Made by a program: the position numbers and the translations under genes. A stretch of 30,939 nucleotides of DNA from IMG/VR virus record IMGVR_UViG_3300005821_000007, positions 1-30,939 of that record, one strand, 5' to 3'. Below are positions 1 through 4,971 of this stretch, in pieces (positions within the stretch are counted from its first letter, which is position 1; the number at the start of each line of letters is the position of its first letter). The stretch comes from a virus. The notes beneath the pieces were generated by a model, which was given only the letters and a program-made list of their open reading frames with translations, was not told the DNA's origin and made no database searches.

Positions 1-61
1 GTGTCCTCCGTGTCATATGCATCCTCCTTTCTTTCCTTCCTGGCAGCGGTTTTCTAATTCT

Positions 62-490
62 ATGACTAAAACTTGTTCAACATGTAAAGAAACCAAGCCC
101 TTCTCTGACTTCAACAAGAGAGCATGCAATAAGCATGATGGCTATCAGTCTAGGTGTCGTGTTTGTGCCAACAAAGCTCAGAAAGAACATTACTACAACA
201 ACAAGCAATACTACACCGACAAGCGTGCTAGGCGCAGAAAACAGGTGAGAGCGTGGTTACAATCCTTCAAAGAAGGAAAGGCTTGTTTGGACTGTGGAGA
301 AACCTTTCCTGTTGTCTGTATGGATTTTGACCACACAGAAGATAACAAACTTTTCAATATTAGTCGCGACGGTTTAAGTAAATCGAAGAAAGCGTTACTA
401 AAGGAAATGGCGAAATGTGAGATAGTGTGTTCTAACTGTCACCGGATTAGGACATACAACAGAAAACAAAACTATTCGGTCGTCGTCTAA
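62..490 (+). CDS. HNH endonuclease-like zinc protein
   Basis: A 142-residue protein with two zinc-binding halves. The N-terminal half has CSTC and CRVC pairs, and the C-terminal half has CLDCGE, MDFDH and CSNCHR, the usual signature of small phage HNH nucleases (metal-binding His in the DH pair, the CxxCH knuckle near the C-terminus). I chose the ATG at 62 because the protein begins just before the first zinc pair (MTKTCSTC). An in-frame ATG at 17 exists but would add an unrelated stretch; neither has an obvious Shine-Dalgarno. The last 15 bases, including the stop, lie inside the tRNA-Gln(CUG) gene. A role as a free-standing homing-type nuclease acting at the tRNA array is inference. Confidence 0.8.
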   Translation: MTKTCSTCKETKPFSDFNKRACNKHDGYQSRCRVCANKAQKEHYYNNKQYYTDKRARRRKQVRAWLQSFKEGKACLDCGETFPVVCMDFDHTEDNKLFNISRDGLSKSKKALLKEMAKCEIVCSNCHRIRTYNRKQNYSVVV

Positions 491-549
491 CGGTAGGACG
501 GTAGCTTCTGGTGCTATCTATCGGAGTTCGAATCTCTGCGACCGATCCA
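476..549 (+). tRNA. tRNA-Gln(CUG)
   Basis: Cloverleaf with acceptor TCGGTCG paired perfectly to CGACCGA, anticodon loop TTCTGGT (anticodon CTG) on stem GTAGC/GCTAT, and encoded CCA. It reads CAG. Its 5' end overlaps the 3' end of the HNH gene by 15 bases. Confidence 0.93.
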
Positions 550-550
550 C

Positions 551-624
551 TGGGGAGTCGTCTAATGGTAGGACGCGAGCCTTTGGCACTCGCTACGAAG
601 GTTCGATCCCTTCCTCCCCAGCCA
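551..624 (+). tRNA. tRNA-Gln(UUG)
   Basis: Acceptor TGGGGAG pairs with CTCCCCA; the discriminator is G and CCA is encoded. The anticodon loop CTTTGGC gives anticodon TTG; the closing pair of the stem is a C-A mismatch. It lies one base after tRNA-Gln(CUG) and is similar in its D-arm, which suggests the pair arose by duplication. Confidence 0.92.
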
Positions 625-654
625 TTGACAAGTAACCATACGTGACCATAGTAA
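625..654 (+). promoter_or_regulatory. possible sigma70-like promoter within tRNA array
   Basis: A perfect TTGACA at 625-630 is followed 18 bases later by TAGTAA (649-654), just upstream of tRNA-Pro. The -10 is weak, so this is a tentative internal promoter of the array. Confidence 0.3.
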
Positions 655-661
655 ATAATAC

Positions 662-738
662 CGGGGTATAGCACAGCCTGGCAGTGCGCTCGCTTTGGGA
701 GCGAGAGGTCGCAAGTTCGAATCTTGCTACCCCGACCA
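662..738 (+). tRNA. tRNA-Pro(UGG)
   Basis: Acceptor CGGGGTA/TACCCCG, anticodon stem CTCGC/GCGAG with loop TTTGGGA (anticodon TGG), encoded CCA. Confidence 0.94.
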
Positions 739-778
739 TGTTAAACAATAGTTCCTCTTTGACAACTGAATATTTCTT

Positions 779-851
779 TGTGCGATAGGCAAATAGGTAA
801 GCCAGCTGACTGTTAATCAGTTGATTGCAGGTTCGAACCCTGCTCGCACAG
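779..851 (+). tRNA. tRNA-Asn(GUU)
   Basis: Acceptor TGTGCGA/TCGCACA, anticodon loop CTGTTAA (anticodon GTT), discriminator G. The genome continues with CTA instead of CCA, so CCA must be added after transcription. Confidence 0.92.
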
Positions 852-961
852 CTACATAGCTCTGGCATGTTGCAACATGTGCAGAGTTAGGGTTAACCCG
901 TCACCCGGTGGGGTGCAATCTAGAAACCTGTATTTATCGCAGGGGGCGGGTTCCCGGATCT
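852..961 (+). ncRNA. unexplained structured segment between tRNA-Asn and tRNA-Trp
   Basis: No reading frame or standard tRNA fits these 110 bases, yet they are rich in complementary segments. There is a hairpin of CTCTG with CAGAG around a perfect palindrome (catgttgcaacatg, 867-880). A possible three-way junction follows: AACCCG (895-900) with CGGGTT (947-952), CACCC (902-906) with GGGTG (911-915), and CCTG (927-930) with CAGG (940-943). It would be co-transcribed with the tRNAs. It may be a small RNA, a processing element or a decayed tRNA; the function is unknown. Confidence 0.35.
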
Positions 962-1031
962 ATACCATTGATGTAGTGGCGCATGACTGATTCCAAACCA
1001 GTTCGACGGGGTTCGATTCCTCGATGGTATG
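962..1031 (+). tRNA. tRNA-Trp(CCA)
   Basis: Acceptor ATACCAT/ATGGTAT, anticodon loop TTCCAAA (anticodon CCA), discriminator G. No CCA tail is encoded. One A-C mismatch closes the anticodon stem. Confidence 0.9.
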
Positions 1032-1034
1032 CAA

Positions 1035-1106
1035 GCCGCCATGGTCCACCGGCTACGACGCCCCGTTGTCTGCGGGGAAAACTCGGTTCGACCCCGAGTG
1101 GCGGCG
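1035..1106 (+). tRNA. tRNA-Asp(GUC)
   Basis: Acceptor GCCGCCA/TGGCGGC, anticodon stem CCCCG/CGGGG with loop TTGTCTG (anticodon GTC), discriminator G. The tail CCA is not fully encoded. Confidence 0.93.
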
Positions 1107-1110
1107 CAAT

Positions 1111-1186
1111 GCTCTGATAGCTTAGTCGGTATAAGCGTCTGGTTGAAGCCCAGAAGTCCCCCGTTCGATTCGGGGTCAGAGCACCA
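1111..1186 (+). tRNA. tRNA-Phe(GAA)
   Basis: Acceptor GCTCTGA/TCAGAGC, stem TCTGG/CCAGA with loop TTGAAGC (anticodon GAA), discriminator A, encoded CCA. Confidence 0.94.
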
Positions 1187-1192
1187 ATATTA

Positions 1193-1273
1193 GGAGCAGA
1201 CGCCTATTCGGTAGGGCATCCGGCTGTAACCCGGTGGTTTTTATACATGGGGGTTCGAATCCCTCCTGCTCCA
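1193..1273 (+). tRNA. tRNA-Tyr(GUA)
   Basis: Acceptor GGAGCAG/CTGCTCC, stem TCCGG/CCGGT with loop CTGTAAC (anticodon GTA). It has the long variable arm expected of bacterial tRNA-Tyr. No CCA is encoded. Confidence 0.92.
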
Positions 1274-1275
1274 CT

Positions 1276-1349
1276 GTGACCGTAGTGTAAAGGCTGCATA
1301 GCTGATTGTGTCTCAGCTGGTGAGGGTTCAAATCCCTTCGGTCACCCCA
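1276..1349 (+). tRNA. tRNA-His(GUG)
   Basis: Acceptor GTGACCG/CGGTCAC, loop TTGTGTC (anticodon GTG), C at the discriminator position and encoded CCA. The base before position 1 is T, not the G that bacterial tRNA-His normally encodes at -1. It is separated by two bases from tRNA-Tyr. Confidence 0.92.
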
Positions 1350-1353
1350 TTTT

Positions 1354-1429
1354 GCTACCGTAGTAGATTGGTATAGCACGCTACGCTGATAACGTGGAAA
1401 AGGCAGTTCGATTCTGCCCGGTAGTACCA
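1354..1429 (+). tRNA. tRNA-Ile(GAU)
   Basis: Acceptor GCTACCG/CGGTAGT (first pair G-T), stem CTACG/CGTGG with loop CTGATAA (anticodon GAT), discriminator A, encoded CCA. Confidence 0.93.
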
Positions 1430-1440
1430 AAGGAGGCTCA

Positions 1441-1692
1441 ATGCCGAAGTGTAGATATTGTGGAGAACCTGAAGCCTATGACAGTGGCTTCACCGTTGAG
1501 TGTTGCAACATAGACTGCGATCACTACAACGAGGAGCAGAGGCTCAAGAGAGCTTACTCCACCGTGGAGAAGCTACAACGTGAGGCGTTCCTAAAGGAAT
1601 ACCTGAAAGAGGAGTCAACCGACCCTGATATAACACCAACGTTTCATTGGGGCATCGACTCAACACTAAACGACGATTTAAGTGAAGATTAA
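1441..1692 (+). CDS. small zinc-knuckle protein, function unknown
   Basis: An 83-residue acidic protein. Residues 4-27 hold CRYC, CC and CNIDC, consistent with a small zinc ribbon; the rest (about 30-60) is a charged helix, then an acidic tail. The ATG is preceded by a strong AAAGGAGG Shine-Dalgarno immediately after tRNA-Ile, so it is well expressed from the tRNA transcript. It sits alone between tRNAs. I do not recognise the family; nucleic-acid or protein binding is plausible only because of the cysteine pattern. Confidence 0.75.
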   Translation: MPKCRYCGEPEAYDSGFTVECCNIDCDHYNEEQRLKRAYSTVEKLQREAFLKEYLKEESTDPDITPTFHWGIDSTLNDDLSED

Positions 1693-1699
1693 ACCTTTA

Positions 1700-1768
1700 T
1701 GCGGGCGGTCAAGCGACCAGCCAGGTCTCATAAGCCAGGTTAGCCGAGAGCGTTACTCGGGTCCGCTA
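1700..1768 (+). tRNA. degenerate initiator-like tRNA-Met(CAU)
   Basis: TGCGGGC pairs with GTCCGCT except at the first position (T-T), which recalls the unpaired 1-72 position of bacterial initiator tRNA. The anticodon loop CTCATAA carries CAT; its stem CAGGT/GCCAG has an A-A mismatch. The T-arm CCGAG/CTCGG is perfect but its 7-base loop is AGCGTTA instead of the usual TTCGAAT type, and the D-loop is very short. No CCA is encoded. It may be a functional but unusual tRNA-fMet, or a decayed one. Confidence 0.5.
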
Positions 1769-1771
1769 CAA

Positions 1772-1847
1772 GGGGGATTAGCTCATCTGGGAGAGCGCCT
1801 GCTTTGCACGCAGGAGGCGGTCGGTTCGAGTCCGACATCCTCCACCA
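1772..1847 (+). tRNA. tRNA-Ala(UGC)
   Basis: Acceptor GGGGGAT/ATCCTCC, stem CCTGC/GCAGG with loop TTTGCAC (anticodon TGC), discriminator A, encoded CCA. Confidence 0.94.
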
Positions 1848-2013
1848 GCCTAGGACGATATTCCTAGACAAAGACACATTGCCCGTCCCGTTGGGAACTC
1901 ACTCTTGAGAGGGGCTTTGTGTAAGAAGTACCGTGATACAGCGTAAGGTGTCAAGAGCACGGTATGGAAAGTCCCCTTCCGGTCCCACCAGCTGCGTTGG
2001 GTAAGGGGCATTT
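1848..2013 (+). ncRNA. unexplained structured segment between tRNA-Ala and tRNA-Lys
   Basis: These 166 bases have no convincing gene. A hairpin CTAGGA/TCCTAG (from about 1850) follows tRNA-Ala directly. ACAAAG (about 1868-1873) can pair with CTTTGT (about 1915-1920), and TACCGTG can pair with CACGGTA (about 1930-1966) around an inner hairpin. The 3' part has CCCCTT pairing with AAGGGG around CCCA/TGGG. The density of pairing suggests a folded RNA made with the tRNA transcript. It ends in GGTCCCACCA, which mimics a tRNA 3' end, but no cloverleaf fits. Confidence 0.35.
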
Positions 2014-2085
2014 GGGTCCGTAGCTCAGCGGCAGAGCAGCTAGCTTTTAACTAGTCGTGCGAGGGTTCGAGTCCCTCTGGACCCA
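2014..2085 (+). tRNA. tRNA-Lys(UUU)
   Basis: Acceptor GGGTCCG/TGGACCC, stem GCTAG/CTAGT with loop CTTTTAA (anticodon TTT), discriminator A, no encoded CCA (CTA follows). Confidence 0.93.
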
Positions 2086-2089
2086 CTAA

Positions 2090-2161
2090 GGATGTGTAGC
2101 TCAGCGGCAGAGCAGCTAGCTCTTAACTAGTAACGCGGGGGTTCGAGTCCCTTCACATCTA
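2090..2161 (+). tRNA. tRNA-Lys(CUU)
   Basis: Acceptor GGATGTG/CACATCT, stem GCTAG/CTAGT with loop CTCTTAA (anticodon CTT), no encoded CCA. The D-arm and anticodon arm are nearly the same as in the preceding tRNA-Lys(UUU), so the two look like a tandem duplication. Confidence 0.92.
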
Positions 2162-2162
2162 C

Positions 2163-2238
2163 GCCTTGTTAGCTCAGTCGGTAGAGCACCTGTTTTGTAA
2201 TCAGGATGTCATCCGTTCGACCCGGATACAAGGCTCCA
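2163..2238 (+). tRNA. tRNA-Thr(UGU)
   Basis: Acceptor GCCTTGT/ACAAGGC, loop TTTGTAA (anticodon TGT) on stem CCTGT/TCAGG (one T-T mismatch), encoded CCA. Confidence 0.92.
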
Positions 2239-2239
2239 T

Positions 2240-2313
2240 GCGGGTATGGTGTAGTGGCAACACAAAAGGTTTCCAACCTTTTATCGTGAGTTCGAATCTC
2301 ACTACCCGCTCCA
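2240..2313 (+). tRNA. tRNA-Gly(UCC)
   Basis: Acceptor GCGGGTA/TACCCGC, stem AAAGG/CCTTT with loop TTTCCAA (anticodon TCC), discriminator T, encoded CCA. Confidence 0.94.
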
Positions 2314-2314
2314 T

Positions 2315-2389
2315 GCAGGTGTAGCTCAGCGGTAGAGCTTCTCGTTGCCAACGAGATTGTCGCTGGTTCGATCCCAGTCACCTGCTCCA
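2315..2389 (+). tRNA. tRNA-Gly(GCC)
   Basis: Acceptor GCAGGTG/CACCTGC, stem TCTCG/CGAGA with loop TTGCCAA (anticodon GCC), encoded CCA. Starts two bases after the previous CCA. Confidence 0.94.
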
Positions 2390-2390
2390 T

Positions 2391-2463
2391 GTAGCGAATC
2401 CGAATGGCTAGGGCTCCGGTTGCAACCCGGATAACGTGGGTTCGATTCCCACTCGCTACTCCA
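2391..2463 (+). tRNA. tRNA-Cys(GCA)
   Basis: Acceptor GTAGCGA/TCGCTAC, stem TCCGG/CCGGA with loop TTGCAAC (anticodon GCA), discriminator T, encoded CCA. Confidence 0.94.
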
Positions 2464-2464
2464 A

Positions 2465-2539
2465 GGTCCTGTAATTTAATGGTTAGAATGGCTGGCTTTC
2501 ATCCAGTTAATCGGAGTTCGATTCTCCGCAGGATCACCA
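2465..2539 (+). tRNA. tRNA-Glu(UUC)
   Basis: Acceptor GGTCCTG/CAGGATC, stem GCTGG/CCAGT with loop CTTTCAT (anticodon TTC), encoded CCA. Confidence 0.93.
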
Positions 2540-2543
2540 ATTT

Positions 2544-2628
2544 GCCGGGGTGGCGGAATTGGCAGACGCGCCGGATTTAGGATCCGGTGTCTTATGGCGT
2601 GGAGGTTCGAGTCCTCTTCCCGGTACCA
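2544..2628 (+). tRNA. tRNA-Leu(UAG)
   Basis: Acceptor GCCGGGG/TCCCGGT, stem CCGGA/TCCGG with loop TTTAGGA (anticodon TAG), a long variable arm as expected for class II tRNA-Leu, encoded CCA. Confidence 0.94.
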
Positions 2629-2629
2629 T

Positions 2630-2703
2630 GCTCCCATAGGTTAGAGGTAGACCGCTTGGTTCTCAGCCAGGTAGCCTGGGTTCGATTCTCAGTGGGAGTA
2701 CCA
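2630..2703 (+). tRNA. tRNA-Glu(CUC)
   Basis: Acceptor GCTCCCA/TGGGAGT, stem CTTGG/CCAGG with loop TTCTCAG (anticodon CTC), encoded CCA. Confidence 0.92.
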
Positions 2704-2704
2704 A

Positions 2705-2782
2705 GGACGTGTAGCCCAACTGGCAGAGGCGGTTGTTTCAAACACAGCTTATGTGAGAGTTCGAATCTCTCTTCGTCCACCA
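2705..2782 (+). tRNA. tRNA-Leu(CAA) with short variable loop
   Basis: Acceptor GGACGTG/TTCGTCC (six of seven pairs), stem GTTGT/ACAGC with loop TTCAAAC (anticodon CAA), encoded CCA. The anticodon reads UUG (Leu), but the variable region is only about six bases (TTATGT), a class I body, whereas bacterial tRNA-Leu is class II. Confidence 0.85.
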
Positions 2783-2783
2783 A

Positions 2784-2869
2784 GGAGAGTACCGCTAAGT
2801 GGCTGGCAACGAGGTTTGAACCCTCGGGTGGGCGAAAGCTCAGGCGTTCGACTCGTCTACTCTCCGCCA
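2784..2869 (+). tRNA. tRNA-Ser(UGA)
   Basis: Acceptor GGAGAGT/ACTCTCC, stem CGAGG/CCTCG with loop TTTGAAC (anticodon TGA), long variable arm, discriminator G, encoded CCA. Confidence 0.93.
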
Positions 2870-2871
2870 AT

Positions 2872-2959
2872 GGATTATGCGGCAAGGTGGTCCTTGCTCT
2901 CGCCTGCTAAGCGAGCGGTGCCTTCGGGCATCGGGGTTCAATTCCTCCATTTTCCGCCA
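2872..2959 (+). tRNA. tRNA-Ser(GCU)
   Basis: Stem CTCGC/GCGAG with loop CTGCTAA (anticodon GCT), a long variable arm (GTGCCTTCGGGCAT), discriminator G and encoded CCA. The acceptor GGATTAT/ATTTTCC has two T-T mismatches, so it is somewhat weak. Confidence 0.88.
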
Positions 2960-2960
2960 C

Positions 2961-3035
2961 GCGCCTGTAGCTCAGTGGAAGAGCAGGATCCTTCTAAGTT
3001 CTTGGCCGGGAGTTCGAATCTCTCCAGGCGTGCCA
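2961..3035 (+). tRNA. tRNA-Arg(UCU)
   Basis: Acceptor GCGCCTG/CAGGCGT, loop CTTCTAA (anticodon TCT) on stem GGATC/GTTCT (one mismatch), discriminator G, encoded CCA. Confidence 0.9.
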
Positions 3036-3040
3036 TTTTT

Positions 3041-3115
3041 GCCCTCGTAGCTCAGCGGAAGAGCACTGGTTTACGGAACCGGGTGTCGGAGGTTCGAATC
3101 CTTCCGGGGGTGCCA
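3041..3115 (+). tRNA. tRNA-Arg(ACG)
   Basis: Acceptor GCCCTCG/CGGGGGT, stem CTGGT/ACCGG with loop TTACGGA (anticodon ACG), encoded CCA. Reading CGC/CGA would need A34 to inosine editing by host TadA. Confidence 0.92.
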
Positions 3116-3121
3116 ATTATA

Positions 3122-3130
3122 TGCTATACT
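3122..3130 (+). promoter_or_regulatory. extended -10 promoter
   Basis: TGC-TATACT (TG motif at 3122-3123, -10 at 3125-3130) lies directly after the tRNA-Arg(ACG) CCA and 30 bases before the next start codon. There is no clear -35, since that position falls in the tRNA T-arm. The same TATACT hexamer recurs at the other promoters here. Confidence 0.5.
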
Positions 3131-3160
3131 TACTTTGTAGGGTCTTATCAGGAGCAGATT

Positions 3161-3817
3161 ATGGTAGATAGAACATCGGGCCTTGCCCAGAACCTAACCG
3201 GGATGCCAGCCGAGTACGTAGCTCGTCTTCTGGCCTCAGACGCCAAGACTGATGTCTTAGAGCGCACTACTGCCATCCACCACAAACCAACCCTTACTGC
3301 GGATGTTTCGGTCTCTGCTCCAGGTCTAGGTCCGCAGCCTGTGGCTATTGGAAATGTCATAACACTTCACTATGACACCCCCGCAACCGATGAGGGATAC
3401 CGCATTCTGAAGATCCCCTATAACCTGGTTAGTGCAGGCAACGTGGCTGGGGTTGAGCCTTCCGTTAGTTTCCATATTCACTGGACCAAAGGCGTAAACT
3501 CCGACGAGAGCGCAGCTACGGTTCGCTGGGTATTTGAATACACCATGTTTGACGGCAAAGATGATGAGATTACCTCTCCTACGGTTTCTGGCCTAATCAA
3601 CATGGATGACGTTTATGATGATGCAGGAACGACTACCCGTGTTGTTTACAGAACTGCTGACTTTCCCGTCACGGATCTAGTAGCCGGGAACTATCTGGGT
3701 GTGAAGATTACAAACGACGCAGGGAACAGTACAATACTTGGTGGACCCGTCCTTGTCTCAGCAGACATGCTGTGGAAGGGTTGGATCAATACCAACGCCG
3801 ACACCTTCGACCCATAA
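3161..3817 (+). CDS. beta-rich phage protein, possible virion component
   Basis: A 218-residue protein. After a short N-terminal helix region (NLTGMPAEYVARLLASD) it is predicted by eye to be mostly beta, with a conserved-looking core around HIHWTKGV and VRWVFEYTMFDG. This His-Trp strand pattern is familiar to me from uncharacterised phage structural or tail-associated proteins, but I cannot name a family. The start at 3161 is supported by CAGGAG ten bases upstream and by the extended -10 promoter at 3122; an in-frame extension upstream would run back through tRNA genes and is not credible. It ends ten bases before tRNA-Thr(GGU). Confidence 0.8.
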   Translation: MVDRTSGLAQNLTGMPAEYVARLLASDAKTDVLERTTAIHHKPTLTADVSVSAPGLGPQPVAIGNVITLHYDTPATDEGYRILKIPYNLVSAGNVAGVEPSVSFHIHWTKGVNSDESAATVRWVFEYTMFDGKDDEITSPTVSGLINMDDVYDDAGTTTRVVYRTADFPVTDLVAGNYLGVKITNDAGNSTILGGPVLVSADMLWKGWINTNADTFDP

Positions 3818-3827
3818 ACCTTTATGT

Positions 3828-3902
3828 GCCCTTGTAGCTCAGGGGAAGAGCAACTGCATGGTAAGCAGTAGGCCGTGAGTTCGATTCTCACCGAGGGCTC
3901 CA
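3828..3902 (+). tRNA. tRNA-Thr(GGU)
   Basis: Acceptor GCCCTTG/CGAGGGC, stem ACTGC/GCAGT with loop ATGGTAA (anticodon GGT), encoded CCA. Confidence 0.93.
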
Positions 3903-3911
3903 TTTGTCCTA

Positions 3912-3939
3912 TTGACAAGGTAATATTAGGACTTATACT
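3912..3939 (+). promoter_or_regulatory. sigma70-like promoter
   Basis: TTGACA (3912-3917), spacer of 16, TATACT (3934-3939). It faces the two secreted-protein genes that follow, but an intrinsic terminator begins only nine bases after the -10. Confidence 0.7.
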
Positions 3940-3947
3940 AAACTTAG

Positions 3948-3973
3948 CCCCAGGACTTAATCTGGGGGTTTTT
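3948..3973 (+). terminator. intrinsic terminator or attenuator
   Basis: CCCCAG (3948-3953) and CTGGGG (3962-3967) form a stem with an 8-base loop, followed by GTTTTT. It would end the upstream tRNA transcript. Its position over the probable start site of the promoter at 3912 is unusual. Confidence 0.75.
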
Positions 3974-3991
3974 AAACGTTTGAGGGACAAA

Positions 3992-4444
3992 ATGAAAAAC
4001 ATTATTCTAATTGCAGGTCTTGCCCTGTTTGCATTTGGTTGTGACGGCAACCATATCATAGGGGACTTGCCAAACTGTATTGATAGCGTTACTGACGAGT
4101 GCGTACCAGAGGTCATCGAGGAGTTCTGCGACGACTGTGAAGTGTGCGAAGTGTGCGAAGTGTGCGAAGTGTGTGAGGTTTGTCCTCCACCAGAGCCACC
4201 TGTTTGTTTCGAGCGTATCGAGACGGAAACCTGTGTAGAGGAGTGCATTCAGTGGTCCACTTGGGATGCCAACCGCTGTTGCAAGTGGGAAGATGCTTGC
4301 GAGACTACTGTTGACTTCGTGTTGGTCCCTTGTCCCGATGAACCGCTTGTGTGCCCAGAAGAGCCACTAAGCTGTGACTCTTATGGCGATGACGTGCCCC
4401 GTGGACACCTCCCCAAGGAGTGTCGGGGCAACGGCAAGAACTAA
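3992..4444 (+). CDS. Cys-rich lipoprotein
   Basis: A 150-residue protein. MKNIILIAGLALFAFGC is a typical lipoprotein signal peptide (positive N-end, hydrophobic core, lipobox AFG-C17). The mature part is very rich in cysteine, with a run of CEVC units (about residues 46-63) encoded by a 9-base tandem repeat, then further Cys pairs and many acidic residues. GAGGGA lies about five bases before the ATG. It would be lipidated and exported in the host envelope, held by disulfides or metal. No family recognised; a superinfection or envelope-modifying role is only a guess. The next gene also encodes an exported protein. Confidence 0.8.
   Translation: MKNIILIAGLALFAFGCDGNHIIGDLPNCIDSVTDECVPEVIEEFCDDCEVCEVCEVCEVCEVCPPPEPPVCFERIETETCVEECIQWSTWDANRCCKWEDACETTVDFVLVPCPDEPLVCPEEPLSCDSYGDDVPRGHLPKECRGNGKN
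4136..4183 (+). repeat. 9-base coding tandem repeat (CEV units)
   Basis: Five consecutive copies of a TGYGAAGTG-type unit, the last diverged, in frame with the lipoprotein gene. Copy number could vary by slippage without shifting the frame. Confidence 0.85.
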
Positions 4445-4456
4445 AGAGGGAATACA

Positions 4457-4798
4457 ATGACTAGACTTCTACTGGCTGCATCTGTAGCCCTATTACTGGC
4501 AGCAGCTGTATACTCAGAAGGTTGCGGCTCAGACTCACAGTTCGATAGCGGTGTAGCGCCCGTTGCAGAGATTGGGTGTACCGACCTAGTTTGCACGCTC
4601 CTTGTCTGGAACGCCAGCGAGGTACGTGTCTATGACACCGTGGACCCTAACGCCTACCATATGTGGGAAGACTACCAAGGCTACCTCGATGAGCGCCGCC
4701 TGACATATCGCTTTCCACTGCCTCCTACCGGTGTTGCTCTTGCGGAAGCATGCAACCCGGAAGGAGTATGCACGACCGTAGAGTCTACAGAAGATTAA
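4457..4798 (+). CDS. small exported protein or lipoprotein
   Basis: A 113-residue protein with an N-terminal export signal (MTRLLLAASVALLLAAAVYS) followed by EGC at residues 21-23, where a lipid attachment or signal peptidase site would fall. The mature part has four further cysteines and a compact mixed fold with an FN3-like look (CTLLVWNASEVRVYD, YRFPLPPTGVALAEAC), not assignable with confidence. GAGGGA precedes the ATG. It is adjacent to the Cys-rich lipoprotein and overlaps the FmdB-like gene by one base (TAATG), so the two secreted proteins probably act together in the envelope. Confidence 0.75.
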   Translation: MTRLLLAASVALLLAAAVYSEGCGSDSQFDSGVAPVAEIGCTDLVCTLLVWNASEVRVYDTVDPNAYHMWEDYQGYLDERRLTYRFPLPPTGVALAEACNPEGVCTTVESTED

Positions 4799-4971
4799 TG
4801 CACTACGAATATAGATGCCAATCCTGTGCCCACGAGTGTATCTTCGAACAGAAGATCACCGATAAGCCCAAGAAGAAGTGTCCGGTGTGTGGAAAGATGA
4901 AGCTCCAAAGGCAGATTTCCCGCACCTCGTTTGCTTTGCTAGGAACTGGTTGGTATAAAGATGGATATTGA
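4798..4971 (+). CDS. FmdB-family zinc ribbon protein
   Basis: A 57-residue protein that fits the FmdB-type zinc ribbon: the family start MxxYEYRCxxC (here CQSC), then CPVCG and a basic stretch. FmdB-like ribbons are common small proteins in bacteria and phages; their role is unclear. The ATG overlaps the previous stop in TAATG, and the stop falls inside the next gene, indicating translational coupling. It is shorter than most bacterial members but complete for the domain. Confidence 0.8.
   Translation: MHYEYRCQSCAHECIFEQKITDKPKKKCPVCGKMKLQRQISRTSFALLGTGWYKDGY

Noticed and set aside
759-787. TTGACA at 759-764 as a promoter for tRNA-Asn
   Set aside because: No acceptable -10 at the right distance; the candidate lies in the tRNA itself.
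862-886. Palindrome with GCA in the loop, a possible second tRNA-Cys
   Set aside because: The loop cannot be seven bases with a U33 and paired stem; a proper tRNA-Cys exists at 2391.
927-943. Hairpin CCTGT/GCAGG with loop ATTTATC, which would be a TTA anticodon (ochre suppressor)
   Set aside because: No matching acceptor, D-arm or T-arm can be built around it, so there is no case for a suppressor tRNA.
447-1430. Open frames on the minus strand across the tRNA array
   Set aside because: They run antisense through several confirmed tRNAs; their apparent similarity to short repeated peptides comes from the tRNA T-arms.
2705-2782. Reading the anticodon as TCA, which would decode UGA
   Set aside because: That register leaves the anticodon stem unpaired, while the CAA register gives five pairs.
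2753-3160. Upstream in-frame extension of the 3161 gene
   Set aside because: It passes through four tRNA genes; the ATG at 3161 has a Shine-Dalgarno and promoter.
3691-4248. Open frame of 185 codons on the minus strand at the lipoprotein gene
   Set aside because: It arises from the CEVC repeat read backwards and crosses tRNA-Thr and the terminator.
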